Positions 41,301 through 50,639 of a DNA stretch of 64,000 nucleotides are shown piece after piece; position 1 is the first letter of the stretch, and every line of letters begins with the position of its first letter. The notes under the pieces are model-generated. The model did not search any database. It was not told the origin of the DNA and saw only the letters and a program-made list of their open reading frames with translations. The stretch spans positions 901,501 through 965,500 of the forward strand of contig JAOTON010001526.1 of the NCBI GenBank assembly GCA_034440635.1, written 5' to 3'. Origin of the DNA: Lepas anatifera (lineage: Eukaryota > Arthropoda > Thecostraca > Lepadidae). The position numbers were made by a program, and so were the translations under genes.

Positions 41301-43575
41301 TTCTGCGCGGGGACCTGAGCCGTTGTGGTGTTTCTGTACCTGACCGTTGAGCCTTCTGGCCGGCAGGGACCTGAAGTCGGATAACCTGCTGCTGGACCTG
41401 TCGGCCGGCGGGGAGCAGCCGCAGCTGGTGATCGCCGACTTCGGCTGCTGTCTGGCCGAGACCAGCGGCTCGCTCTGCGTGCCCTTCACCTCCTGGGACG
41501 TGGACCGCGGCGGAAACCTGGCCCTCATGCCGCCTGAGGTGAGACTGTCGCTCTGCTCGGCTGCCGCTCCTGCTGGGACGGCACCTGATGCTGTCAGGAG
41601 CAGGTGTGTGCCCTCGGAGAGGAGACTAGGTTCGCTGAGATACCGGCTCAATGCTGCCTGTATAGAGGTAGCCCCGCAGCGGGTTAGTCCCCGTGCAGGG
41701 CGGGCACAGCTTCGCTCTCCTCAATCGGTAGCGCTGAAGTGGAATGAAATGGCGTGGAGCCAACTAATGATACCGCAAATTGCATTGTGTTGATCGGATA
41801 TTGATGCTATCAAATGCGATGGACATGGATAGTATGGTGTCATGGGATTACAGAACTGATTGAATATATATTTCTGCATGAACCAATTAAGTTGAAAATA
41901 TGTTTGATAGCCTGCTTTCGGGGTGGCGGGCCATTAAATATCTTGCCAACGTATAGCCATGCTCTTTGTCCTAGTCATTATGTTTATAGACAAAATTGCG
42001 ACTTTGTCTATCAACGAATGAGCCGGTTAAGTTTGATTGTTGCTGGGCCAGCGGTGAGTGACCGCCCCTCCGTGCAGATCTCCGGCGGACGCCCCGGTCG
42101 GTTCGTCTCGCTGGACTTCTCCCAGGCAGACGTGTGGGCCGCCGGCACCATCGCCTATGAGATCCTGGGCGGCCAGAACCCATTCTACGGCCGCGACCGG
42201 CTGAGCAGCGCCACCTATACCGAAGAGGAGCTGCCGCCGCTGCCATCTAGCGTGCCGCCGCTGGTCCGCGCATTGGTGGCAGATATGCTGCGCCGTAAAC
42301 CCGCAGAGGTACGGCGTGGAGACAAAGCTAAGACTCCGACTCATATTTTGCGGACCAAGCTTTGATGTTTTTTTTTGTATTTTTAGAGTCACTCTGGACT
42401 GTCACACTTGCCCCATTATAGGGGGTTTTAGCGTTGGTATTGGAGAATGCTCTTCTCCGGATTGGAACGGAGGCTGGAGGCGGATTCCCCGCCATGGGGA
42501 TTGATACCACGTTAATCCATGCTATCCGAATCTCGGAGTGTGTGGCTCTGACGGCCGTGCCTCTGTCGACAGCGGCTGACTGCCGTCGTGGCTGCGACCG
42601 TATGCCAGCTGTTTCTGTGGGCACCCAAAGCCTGGCTCGTGCACATGCCTTCTCACAAACAGGTGAGCTCAGCGGTCCAGTCCGTGGAAAGAGGTTTTGG
42701 CGGCTATCACCGCAGTCTGGGCTTGCTAAAATGCAATGCTGCTGCTCGTGTCTTTGTCAGGTGTGTGGCCGAAGGGGTAAGTTCAATGCTAATCTAGTCT
42801 TATAATTCAGGGTTAGGAAGATGAAAGCAAGACTTCCTTTGAGAGTGTAAAATAGCTCTAAATGTCGCAGTAGGCTCAGTAAATTCATGCGTTATGACTG
42901 AACAATCAAACCATTCTCATGTTGCTTACGGTCGCAGTTACAGATACTCATATGATCGTTATAGTGTACTCCAAGGTAACTCATGGCCTTCAGTGGTTGA
43001 ATTCGTTGTGGAAAAAACACACATTAGCATGACACGAAAGCCAAACTGTCGTCCGAAAGAAAACGTATATTTTGTGCAGCATAGGTACACATGTACGAGT
43101 TGCCATTTGCCTTTGCACGACAGCAGACTTCAAATGTTGACTTTGCACACACTCCCCCTCCTCCCCACGCACACTCACATGCACACACAGCTGGACCGAC
43201 TCCAGAGTTGACAGTGCGGCGTTACCACTCCTGGCTCCCTGTCTGCGGTGCTAACACCTAGCGACCACTCCTGGCTTCCTATCTGCGGTGCTAACACCTA
43301 GCGACCACTCCTGGCTCCCTGTGTGCAGGAGTGACCTTCAGTGACCGCCCTCTTCGGAAACCTACGGGAGTGACTCCCAGTGTTGACTCCTGTTCCCTTA
43401 TCGGCGGCAGATGAAGGAGTGGCTGCTGACGCTGACGGCCAAGGTGATGTGTGAGTGGCGGGCGCCGGCCTCTCGCGGCGAGCGGCTGGAACACCTGCTG
43501 GTACACACCCTGCTCTGTCGGCTCACCTTCGCCCAGCTACGCGCCGCCCTCCGCTGGGTGCACGACAGCCGCTGA
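32077..43575 (+). CDS. PINK1: PTEN-induced kinase 1 (PINK1), complete ten-exon gene
   Basis: Mitochondrial Ser/Thr kinase that phosphorylates ubiquitin and Parkin to start mitophagy. Exons: 32077-32316, 34914-35123, 35838-35982, 36597-36750, 37428-37607, 37851-37973, 41367-41538, 42078-42308, 42573-42662, 43411-43575; 1710 bp, 569 residues. All introns are GT-AG and phases agree at every junction. The N-terminus is arginine-rich (probable targeting signal), followed by a short hydrophobic stretch ([10 protein letters not shown], about 120-129). Kinase: glycine loop [19 protein letters not shown] lysine K210 in NLAVKMMF, S219 at the place of the autophosphorylated serine (human S228), HRDLKSDN (D352), DFGCCLAE (D375), VDRGGN, then [14 protein letters not shown] and the family-specific C-terminal extension. 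Human PINK1 has 581 residues. The insertion between beta strands 2 and 3 is very short here. Confidence 0.97.
32373..33395 (+). mobile_element. GGTCA-rich TTAA element B2 in PINK1 intron 1
   Basis: 1023 bp with TTAA at 32369-32372 and 33396-33399. Left end CCCGCGCCTCACCGGGGG; right end, reversed, CCCTCGCCCCACC. It carries paired ATCGATGG and ATTGATGG blocks near its ends and dozens of AGGTCA/TGACCT hexamers. It is the same family as 63006 to the window end and related in layout to element B. It lies 56 bases after the exon 1 donor. Confidence 0.92.
33400..34160. other. PINK1 intron 1, middle part
   Basis: No feature recognised. Short open frames at 33683-34144 on both strands have no family resemblance. 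Confidence 0.5.
34160..34913 (+). repeat. Intron 1 minisatellite built from the exon 2 splice acceptor
   Basis: From 34430 on, eleven tandem units of 32-56 bp each contain a polypyrimidine-poor GGCCCCAG (or CTCCAG/TCCCAG) followed by GTGCGGCGGGTGAC, the same sequence as the true acceptor and first 14 bases of exon 2. Decoy AGs end at 34433, 34467, 34511, 34555, 34601, 34657, 34713, 34757, 34801, 34845 and 34877; the true one ends at 34913. The spacer is GTGTGTGACT-type repeat, which also extends upstream (34160-34430) as GTGTGACAGGTA units. Confidence 0.95.
34914..35123 (+). CDS. PINK1: PINK1 exon 2
   Basis: 70 codons from [11 protein letters not shown] to VLCADIK, including the hydrophobic segment and [16 protein letters not shown], which matches the pre-kinase helix of insect PINK1. 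The acceptor CCCAG at 34913 is the last of twelve near-identical copies. Donor GTACGC. Confidence 0.93.
35124..35837 (+). other. PINK1 intron 2
   Basis: 714 bp GT-AG intron. It contains a GC-rich block at 35596-35760 (GGGGGGGGCATGTCTCCCC to GGTGCCCCTGCGTCC) resembling repeat F at 6440-6985. Confidence 0.8.
35838..35982 (+). CDS. PINK1: PINK1 exon 3
   Basis: 145 bases from [13 protein letters not shown] to VVYKARIK, carrying the glycine-rich loop (residues about 180-195). The donor GTCTGT is weak but gives the only frame-consistent join, splitting an aspartate codon (phase 1). Confidence 0.93.
35983..36596 (+). other. PINK1 intron 3
   Basis: 614 bp GT-AG intron, AT-richer than its exons, with no element recognised. 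Confidence 0.85.
36597..36750 (+). CDS. PINK1: PINK1 exon 4
   Basis: 154 bases from [16 protein letters not shown] to [10 protein letters not shown] with the catalytic lysine K210 and S219. Donor GTGAGT at 36751. The last 35 bases plus the donor are the seed of the intron 4 repeats. Confidence 0.95.
36751..37330 (+). repeat. Intron 4 minisatellite built from the exon 4 splice donor
   Basis: About six degenerate units repeat the exon 4 end plus donor. The exon has GTGTCCGAGGACGTACG..GGTGGCTGG then GTGAGTGAG. The intron repeats GTATCAGAGGACGTACGCAG then GTGGGTGGCTGGGTGAGTGA. Intact decoy GTGAGT donors lie at 37097 and 37164; decayed ones are near 36875, 37037, 37232 and 37290. Units also share CCAGTGTCC(A/G)GGGA. 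Confidence 0.9.
37428..37607 (+). CDS. PINK1: PINK1 exon 5
   Basis: 180 bases from [20 protein letters not shown] to LFLVMKL, covering beta strands 4-5 and the hinge (LVMK). Donor GTGAGT at 37608, duplicated twice downstream. Confidence 0.95.
37608..37690 (+). repeat. Intron 5 duplication of the exon 5 splice donor
   Basis: The exon end and donor (TTCCTCGTCATGAAACT, GTGAGTGCTGTCTTTCGAAT) are repeated at 37643-37690 as TTCCTCGTCGTGAAACTGTG with GTGAGT at 37660 and again at 37672, the latter followed by the same GCTGTCTTTCGAAT. Use of either decoy would add 52 or 64 bases and shift the frame. Confidence 0.93.
37851..37973 (+). CDS. PINK1: PINK1 exon 6
   Basis: 123 bases from [12 protein letters not shown] to LNRHQVAH. 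It ends inside the arginine codon of HRD, so the catalytic loop is assembled only by splicing out the LINE-containing intron 6. Donor GTGAGT at 37974. Confidence 0.95.
37980..40801 (-). mobile_element. 5'-truncated RT-RNase H LINE in PINK1 intron 6
   Basis: Non-LTR retrotransposon in antisense to PINK1. Minus-strand order: start of RT ([32 protein letters not shown]), RT core ([32 protein letters not shown]), an RNase H domain ([34 protein letters not shown]) and a C-terminal zinc-knuckle ([17 protein letters not shown] with later HVLLRCP). The endonuclease is absent. The tail is ATC/ATT-rich (37992-38011), 20 bases from the exon 6 donor. GGTGAGT at 37973-37979 and 40802-40808 is a possible target duplication. 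RT plus RNase H suggests the I/Ingi/Vingi group. Confidence 0.9.
38280..39242 (-). pseudogene. LINE RNase H domain fragment
   Basis: 320-codon open frame containing RNase H motifs in order: TDGSAEGG (first aspartate), [12 protein letters not shown] (glutamate), [13 protein letters not shown] (aspartate) and [14 protein letters not shown] (histidine/aspartate). The adjoining zinc-knuckle continues in another frame (38436-38134), so a frameshift separates them. Confidence 0.9.
39115..40811 (-). pseudogene. LINE reverse transcriptase fragment, frameshifted
   Basis: The RT domain in at least three frames. Fingers lie at 40811-40449, ending at a TAA after PKAGKDKR. A middle region then changes frame near 40350. 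Palm with FMYADD and thumb lie at 40203-39600, and a further shift near 39600 leads to the C-terminal part (39578-39270). It therefore cannot encode an active enzyme. Confidence 0.88.
40809..41160 (+). other. PINK1 intron 6, part after the LINE
   Basis: AT-rich intron sequence without a recognised feature, changing to GC-rich near 41060. Confidence 0.6.
41160..41366 (+). repeat. Intron 6 acceptor-proximal minisatellite
   Basis: About five degenerate units of 32-42 bp with consensus GGGGA(C/T)CTGAGCCGTTGTGT then CCGTTTCTGTGC. Exon 7 begins GGCAG|GGACCTGAAGTCGG, so the repeated GGGACCTGA core equals the first bases of exon 7, as in intron 1. The match is shorter than in introns 1, 4 and 5. Confidence 0.7.
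41367..41538 (+). CDS. PINK1: PINK1 exon 7
   Basis: 172 bases from [12 protein letters not shown] through [11 protein letters not shown] to [13 protein letters not shown]: catalytic loop, metal-binding DFG and activation segment. Donor GTGAGA. Confidence 0.97.
41539..42077 (+). other. PINK1 intron 7
   Basis: 539 bp GT-AG intron with no recognised feature. Confidence 0.85.
42078..42308 (+). CDS. PINK1: PINK1 exon 8
   Basis: 77 codons, [20 protein letters not shown] to MLRRKPAE: C-lobe helices with [14 protein letters not shown]. Phase 0 on both sides. Donor GTACGG. Confidence 0.97.
42573..42662 (+). CDS. PINK1: PINK1 exon 9
   Basis: 30 codons, [20 protein letters not shown] to PSHKQ: end of the C-lobe, matching the VAANVLHLSLW segment of vertebrate PINK1. 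Donor GTGAGC. Confidence 0.92.
42663..43410 (+). repeat. PINK1 intron 9 with short tandem repeat
   Basis: 748 bp intron. At 43225-43330 about 2.5 units of a 43-bp repeat (GCGACCACTCCTGGCTCCCT, GTCTGCGGTGCTAACACCTA) lie near the exon 10 acceptor. These units do not clearly copy the splice boundary. Confidence 0.75.
43411..43575 (+). CDS. PINK1: PINK1 exon 10 (terminal coding)
   Basis: 54 codons and [21 protein letters not shown] to LRWVHDSR forms the helical C-terminal extension typical of PINK1. No AATAAA signal was found within several hundred bases, so the 3' end is unknown. Confidence 0.93.
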   Translation: MKEWLLTLTAKVMCEWRAPASRGERLEHLLVHTLLCRLTFAQLRAALRWVHDSR

Positions 43576-45249
43576 GGGCGCCACCGTCGCTGATGAGAGC
43601 GCGACTGCTGATGTGATACTGGACGTTGGGAGCTGGTGGGCTGTGGGGCGGCATGGCGCCCCATTCACATCAGGCGAGTGGGGTCTGGTGAGCCGCCCCT
43701 GAAGTACGGACTGTGCCATCCCGGAAGTACGGGCTGTGCTGTCCCCGAGTGCGGTCGCTGCTGCGTCCATTTCGGAAGTTGCGCCCTCGCCCGTCATCTC
43801 CGAGTGCTGCTCACGTTCGGAGAGTACGTGGGAGGCGCCGGCACCGTCTCGTCCACTGTCCGCAGCAGCACGGACTACCGTGCTGTCCTGTCTACGGGCG
43901 ATGCCAAAGAAGCCTGATACGTCCACTCTGACGGGGTTTTAATGTTGTCGTGGCGACACCTGGAAACACTGGCTACTTTGTTCGACGCTGGCTGATGATA
44001 TTTGTGATCAGGCTGGTATGACCCGATGAGACGTTTTCGATAATCGAAAGTCAAGTCGTATCGGCAACCGTGCTTGATTGGTGTTCCGTCTGCACCAGCA
44101 AAATTACATCATCGCATTATTGTCTCACGCCATACGTGAAGAGGGAAATTTTCGGAAGGTCTCGGAACGGCGTAGAACGGAATGTTTCTGTGGCTCGGAA
44201 ATGTGCATTTATTTTAAACAGACAGCGTTAAACAGGTAACGCTGTCCAGAATTATGTACATACGCAATAGGAGGGCACAGGAAGATGGGCTTGGTGTTAA
44301 CAACTGTAATGTCAACACAAGTCAAACTGTTCAACGCCTGAACCGGCGGCCCTTGGCTTCGCACAGTGGAAGATAGTAACATGGGTACACTCCTAGTTGT
44401 GTGCCTTTGTTTGGGTGGAGTATAGAGTAGCCTCAAAATAGGGTGAACATCAGTTATTTATGCCAGGCCAACTGGACAGTAGGTTTTGTCTATTAATTTT
44501 CCTCTAAATGAATTAGGGCTGAGGTTGAGTATGTTTATAGTCACGTTGTTCGATTTGTTGAATTGGTTGGAACCGATCCGAGTCGAATCGAGCTCCGCCA
44601 GTGGTTGTCACTAAAGGATTAGCGGTTTAGTTCTAGCGTTCTGTTAGAAGCCTTCCCTCCCGAAGCCGAGGCGTGTCACGCTCCGCCCCGAAACTGAACG
44701 GCATCGTCGGCTCCTATTGCTTGCACGTGTTACATGGAATGATGATTGTTTGATTATGCGGCCGTCGAACACTTTTTAAAACCCCGTGCCTTCCGGATAG
44801 TTTTCGAAAACGTTTTATTCTAACCTTGTTTTTGTTTAAATTTGAGATGTATAGTAGTCATGTCCTGCTTTTTTGGTTGTACTTGTACAAGAGAAATAAC
44901 AGCTTATTTTGATGATTTACTACATTATCGTTATTTATGCCTTTTGGCAGTGGTGTATTGGCAGTGAGAAGGGATGTTGTACAGTATTTAGAGGCTGATT
45001 GCCCCTGTCCCAGACACCGATTGTGTTGACGTGTAAACTGTGAGACGACATCCAGGTTGTGATGTTGCAGTGATCGTTAGTGTTGAAATTCGCCACCGAA
45101 CTGAAAACATATACACCGGGCTGGTGTTGAATACATATAAACGGCCGAAATATATTTTCTCTAGGGATCTCAGTGCCGTTTTTTTAGAAGCACCAGGGGC
45201 ACAAAACAAAAATATTGTACTTGGGATTTGCGAAAGTATCAAACCACTG
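43576..45249. other. Downstream of PINK1, 3' UTR and intergenic
   Basis: GC-rich to about 43940, then AT-rich. It presumably includes the PINK1 3' UTR. No polyadenylation signal of AATAAA type was seen, and no other gene was recognised. Confidence 0.4.
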
Positions 45250-45543
45250 CGTCGCACACAGTCATAACGGCCGTTCGGAATAGGCCAAAATTCCTATCTC
45301 AGCAAAGAAGGATCGGATTGCTTCGAAATTGGGTGCATCTGAAAGCTTATCAAATTTTGAGTTTTCAGAGCTATCTGAGTGAGCCACAACACCCCCACCT
45401 GCCGACTTTGAAGGGGACTTTCAAAAAGTTTTTTTTAAGTCATATCCAACGTTGGGTGTTACCGGCTAGTCTGAATAACTTAGACATTTTTGAAAACATA
45501 CAACCTTCAGGCAATTCATTTCATAAATACATATTTCCCTTAA

Positions 45544-46390
45544 CACGCGCACTGACGGGGGGGGCGGGTACCCAACCCCCACCCCCACGGGTTTTTCAGA
45601 GGCAGCATAAAAATGGCGGCACGTAGCGCCACCGTACTTGCTATACCTTTTCTTATCATTTGTACAACTTTTGTCAAAATTCTAAAGTCAGGTCATCTCA
45701 GGTCACCAGTGCAGGTCAAGTGACCTTACCTCAAAAAACGTTTAAGATAGCATAAGTCGGAACAGGGTGAACTTATCAGATTGAAACTCAGATCATATAA
45801 TGGGCCCACTGAGTTCTCTAAAATGTGTTTGGGTATTTTTTTATATCGATGACCTAAGGTCAGTACCGAGCCATGACCTCTCAATTGGAAATACATGGAA
45901 AAATTGTTTTAACTGAATAACTTGGCAATGATTGGTGATGGAGCGTTTATTTTAGCTGCATTAGATTTGTCTTGTCTCTGCAGTTCTAATGATGTGCATT
46001 TTCTCTAATTTGACCTTGAACAACTGACCTCTGGTCAGGTCAAATCCTTGTTTTAACCTAGCAAGTTCATATTATATATCACTCGATTTGGCTTGCGGCA
46101 AGGATTCATGCAATTCCAGTTATTTTGCTCTATCTTTACTTGTTTAGATGAAATGACCCAAAACCTTCATTTGCATTTTATCCCTATGACGGCATGTTTT
46201 GACCTCTAGTGACCTCAAATATGACCTGACAAAAAATGGTTCAAATATTTTCGATGGAGAATTAGATGGGCTACCCATCAACGTTCACCGTTTTTTTTGC
46301 TACCTAGCGTGGTCCTCGAGATCTTAGGGGAGGGAGGTACCCGCCACCCCCCGTCAAAGCGAAGGTGGCCCAGACCCACCAATGCACGTG
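45544..46390 (-). mobile_element. GGTCA-rich TTAA element B, copy 3
   Basis: 847 bp, TTAA at 45540-45543; at the right end TTAA lies at 46392-46395 after one extra T. Termini CACGCGCACTGACGGGGGG and CCAATGCACGTG. Reverse orientation relative to 24518-25430. Nested in the Transib-like element. Confidence 0.9.
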
Positions 46391-46395
46391 TTTAA

Positions 46396-48420
46396 ACAAC
46401 ATTGCAGCTATTGTAATAGTAACGTGGCCAGAATGGAGTGGGCGGGAAAGGAATGGGGTGCTAGGCCATACCCTATTCCCAGTATTCAACTCTTCTCTTG
46501 TTTCGACATACAGTTGATTTCAGCTAGCGCTGGACGCTCTCTCATGTTTCTCTTTACACATATCTGTCTGATTAAGCATATGTGGATGCTTAAGTGCTAT
46601 TAATAGTATCGATATGGCTGCATGTAGCCAGAGGCTAACTGATTAAAAGAGTCGAAATATTATGTAATCAATGAGACCACACTTCATGCATCCCCCGTAT
46701 TCAAGATAAGTTCGACCTAAGTTTAATCAGGAGAGAATCACACCTACATATTTTTTAAGATTATATGTATTTGGCTGTGCCGTTCCGAGCTGTTTTGGCT
46801 GCAATGCTCCTTATTAGCGAGACACAGGCGTACCTACGCGTGGTAACCACAAATCAAATAACTTGCGGAATGACCGGTCGCAATGAAATAATGCATGGTT
46901 AGTTTTTGAGGCGTATCATCCCCAGGTGTCCACCAGCTATGTGTATCACCATCGAAACAAAGCGTACCATGAATACCCAGTGAGGTATTGGATAATGAAG
47001 GTATATGGACAATATCAACCATCCTATTTCACACGTGTCGAGAAGAGGCAAGTTGAGATCAGTATAAAACTCACAACCAATTTTCCAGATCGTTACTTTG
47101 GCGCGCGGGCATGCTAACCTATATACAAAAGTATTTCCACTGAAACGTTGAGACGTGAACCAACAAAGAGAGAAGCAGCGCGTTACAAATGCAATAGGCA
47201 TGGCTATTTTTCCTCCCACGACTGGGCTGAGGAACATTGGCTTCACTTTCTTCCTCCATTGTATTGGTAGGTAGGTTGCCTTCATTGGACGATACATGGA
47301 TGTTAACAGCCAGAAGAGATGGCTGTTTACTCTTAAGCTCACTAAATCGGCGCCCGCACCTATTCCACTGGATCTGCACGTTTTTAAAAACCTTAGCTAG
47401 TTCACAGCGTAATGGTGCTTCCTCTGCGGGACAACAGTTGTGACCCTGTCGGGTCACGCACCAATTTAACTCCAATATCTACGGCCCTTTCAGCGCTTCG
47501 CTTTTGATACTTTGAGGGCACTCGGTTCTGTATGATATGCCGTGACCATCCCTTTTTGTTCATGCAGATGACCATATCTAAGGTTACAAGTACTGAGAAC
47601 AGAACTGGGTAGCTGTAACACCTTCATCATGCAACGGCGACTAGTCAACTGAATCCTAGCCCATTGGAAGTCATTCTCGGATCTATGGAAGGTAGACCAA
47701 AACAGTCCTAAGCTAAAAAAAAACAGGTAAAGAACCAAGGGAACATAATGATCCCTTTAGTAAACTGTAGAAAATCCTCTTCGCCCGTGTTTGAATTGAC
47801 ACCTCAGTATGTTTTCGCTCCCCCGCGCGGTGTCCGGCGCGTCCGCTTCAGCCGCGCGGGCGACGCCGCCGCCGTGGCCGCCTGCCCGGCCGGCCGGTGA
47901 GGCCTGACATTGAACTGGAAAAATGTCAATATCTCGGCTCTGCACTATCTCCCCAGTCAAATCTTTTTGGAACTTGTAGGATACGTATGTATCTTCAATC
48001 TAACGCCAAATCTGGAATGATGCAGATTGTGGAATTTTTTGTTGGCCAACACACATAAAAGTGCAAGAAAAAATCATAGCTAGTTGCAAGCCTTTACAAA
48101 TTGCAACGTCAGGGGGTGTTTTGTTGTGAAATATCCACATGAAATATCGTGTTAAGTTTGGGATTTATGTAACGAACTCAATGATGCTAAAAACAAAGCA
48201 ATAACACAGATATTAAGGGATATACCAAACATCGAAGAGGCATATAATTTGGGCTTCCACGACCTCAAAATACAGAAGCGTACCATCATGGCACTTTAAG
48301 ACCATGCTGGGAAAATATGGGGAGATGGAAAGCGGTTTATTGTATGTTTTTGTGTGCTCTAAACATTTCTCTATCGTGCAAACCTGTTTGCGAGACATTT
48401 TTCGGTAACTCCCATTTTGC
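46396..48420 (-). other. Interior of the Transib-like element
   Basis: Minus-strand open frames at 46899-47342, 47119-47475 and 47490-47738 overlap in different frames. One has a VQIQWNRCGRRFSELKS stretch followed by a serine/glycine/basic patch that could be part of a transposase N-terminus, but I cannot assign it. A GC-rich patch lies at 47820-47900. Confidence 0.35.
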
Positions 48421-48463
48421 AATTTTGGCCAATTCCGAACGGCCGTTATGACTGTGTGCGTCG

Positions 48464-50390
48464 TAGCAATGATTCCAATGGGCCTGTCTGGGTCTGCCTG
48501 TTCCCCTCAGTCTTCTGGGGGAAGTGACACCAGGGTGTCTCCTGTCATTATATTCCACGAATCAGACCCTTGCAGACCGCCGTCGACGACTCGCAGCACG
48601 TGGATAGCAGCTGTCATTGTCACTTACCTAGCTTCTCTCAATGTGATTCATTTGAAACACGTACAAACATCTCAATAACTTCTCACATCTAAAGAACTTA
48701 ATCCAAAGAAGCCTACGCAATATTTCGCCAGGAAGACTTGCGAAATATAAAATGTTAAATACGTTTGCATCTGTTCAGGTTACCACCCTAATAATTTGTT
48801 TCCAAGAATGTACACAGGCCTCTGGAAACGAAGCATTAACACTCCAGAGAAATCAGAGACCTTGATCCAACGATAGCCTCATCTCTTCTCAGACAGTGCC
48901 CTTTTGTTTGCGTCCCTCTCCCCTCAGCTACCGTGCCCCTCCCCTCTGCAGCCCCCCCGTCGCGGAGTCATCTCCACTGTCTGGTGATGCTGGGGTCATC
49001 AGGGCGCGGGGGGAGGGGTTGTGCCCGTCAGACGCTCGGCGACAACAGCGCCACCCCGTGGCCGACTGCGGCGCGGCGGCAGCTCGCGCCCCGTTCTTGT
49101 TTATTTGCTCTGACTGCTGTTGACTAAACGATGATGAGCTCAGCTGTTGTCGGCGGCGACGCCTCAATGCCGTGAGAACCGGCACGCGACGGGCCGCGCT
49201 CTCTTTGTTCCTGAGGCGGAGGCCGAACTGGTGCTGGTGCCGATGCCGCCGTATTGATACCGATAACGTGGTGAGGATGCCGATGCTCTGGTGTTGATGA
49301 TGATGCCGTGACCTTGATGTTGACTCCGATGTCATGTTGATGTCGATCCATGTCCTGGTGGTTGGTAGTATGAGACGGCAGTCTGGTGGTCGGCAGTGTG
49401 TCTGATGATATACTGTTTCAGCACAGAGTACGTGCCAGCGCCCGAATCACTTTCATGTCTTTCAATGTTTTGAAGCGTGTGCCCAAAAGTCAATACGTAA
49501 CCATATTTTACATAGTTTCCCCTGTGCCATAATTTTTAATAAAGAACAAATCGACTGCAGCATTTTATTATCAAATTTTTCATGGGAGTCGAAGAAAAAA
49601 AGGGAGTCGAAAAAACTGGGGGATTAAGGAGCTGAATTTTTATAGCATAGGAAGGGCTACTTTGTTTTTAAGAGTTTGAAGTGCCGTTTTGAGCGTGCTA
49701 GTCATTATTATGCTGTATAAAAGTAACCGATAAGCGCTCATAATCTAAAGTAATTGTTAACGCCAAAGAGTATATTAATATTTCGACATCATGTCTTCGC
49801 CAGAAAAAATTCAATTTGAAAGTCATTGATAGCAATGATTTTTAAATTCAATTTTAGTTTTAGGCGAACAGCATGCAGGCACACGTGAAAACATTCCTCA
49901 TCATCTAGCGAAGGATATAGTACCTATGATGACCTTACGACATGTTTGTTACTTAAGCAATTTCATCTAAAAGCTACATGCTACAGAAACTACATACACA
50001 TAGAAGTACAGACTGCAACAAATCTATGGATGTAGCAGTGAGTAAAACAATTATCAGCGATGGATGTGTGGCGGTGTGATGAGTGTTTATGCGTAGTGGT
50101 TTGGTCCTAAGTGGTATACGTGTATGTGTAGCGTACTGGCTGTAGGAGGCGCCATGAGGAGAATTGTTTATTAATGTGTGGTCTACGGTTTGAAATTTCT
50201 ATAGATTTGTCTATAGACTTTGTTTTTTATATTTTTATTAGTCACATTTTTCGGCATAATATACGTAGTTAGGGATCAGCTTTCACGTACCCTCAGCAAA
50301 TGGCACAAAAGCTCTTTGTCCAGGAGTGACAGTTCTGCACCCATTCCAACCTGAAAGGGCAGCGGTTCTCAGCGAGCTAGAACCCGGAGA
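48464..50390. other. No gene recognised; GC-rich island at 48900-49350
   Basis: 48900-49350 is GC-rich with overlapping open frames on both strands and could be a CpG-rich regulatory region or an unrecognised exon. No splice-supported protein was found. The rest is AT-rich. Confidence 0.35.
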
Positions 50391-50639
50391 AGGGGATGGG
50401 TAGATGAGTGGATAGCATCAAAATCTCCTAAGTCACCGGTTCGGGTTGAAGTCCCGGCGGAGCCTCTGAATAAGTTGATCTGATCCCCAAAATCCCTTTC
50501 AACAGGGTGGGAGTTGGCCGCATCGTATAGCCCTGGCCAGGGGTGTAATTTTCTATCTCTTTGGGGGTGCCCGAGCACCCCCAATCCTAATTTAACCACC
50601 CCCAATCATGTGCTGAGCTCCCCCAATGCATCTGCCGGC

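Larger units (their letters stand above)
45255..48458. mobile_element. Transib-like TIR element, 3.2 kb, 5-bp CGTCG duplication
   Basis: Termini CACACAGTCATAACGGCCGT, extended to 38 bp and matching in reverse at the right end with one mismatch. CGTCG is duplicated at 45250-45254 and 48459-48463. A 5-bp GC-rich duplication and a CAC-starting terminus are the hallmarks of Transib/RAG-like transposons. The interior has a nested GGTCA element (45544-46390) and, on the minus strand, short frames at 47119-47475 and 47490-47738, but no recognised transposase catalytic region. It is therefore decayed or non-autonomous; superfamily assignment rests on the termini. Confidence 0.85.
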
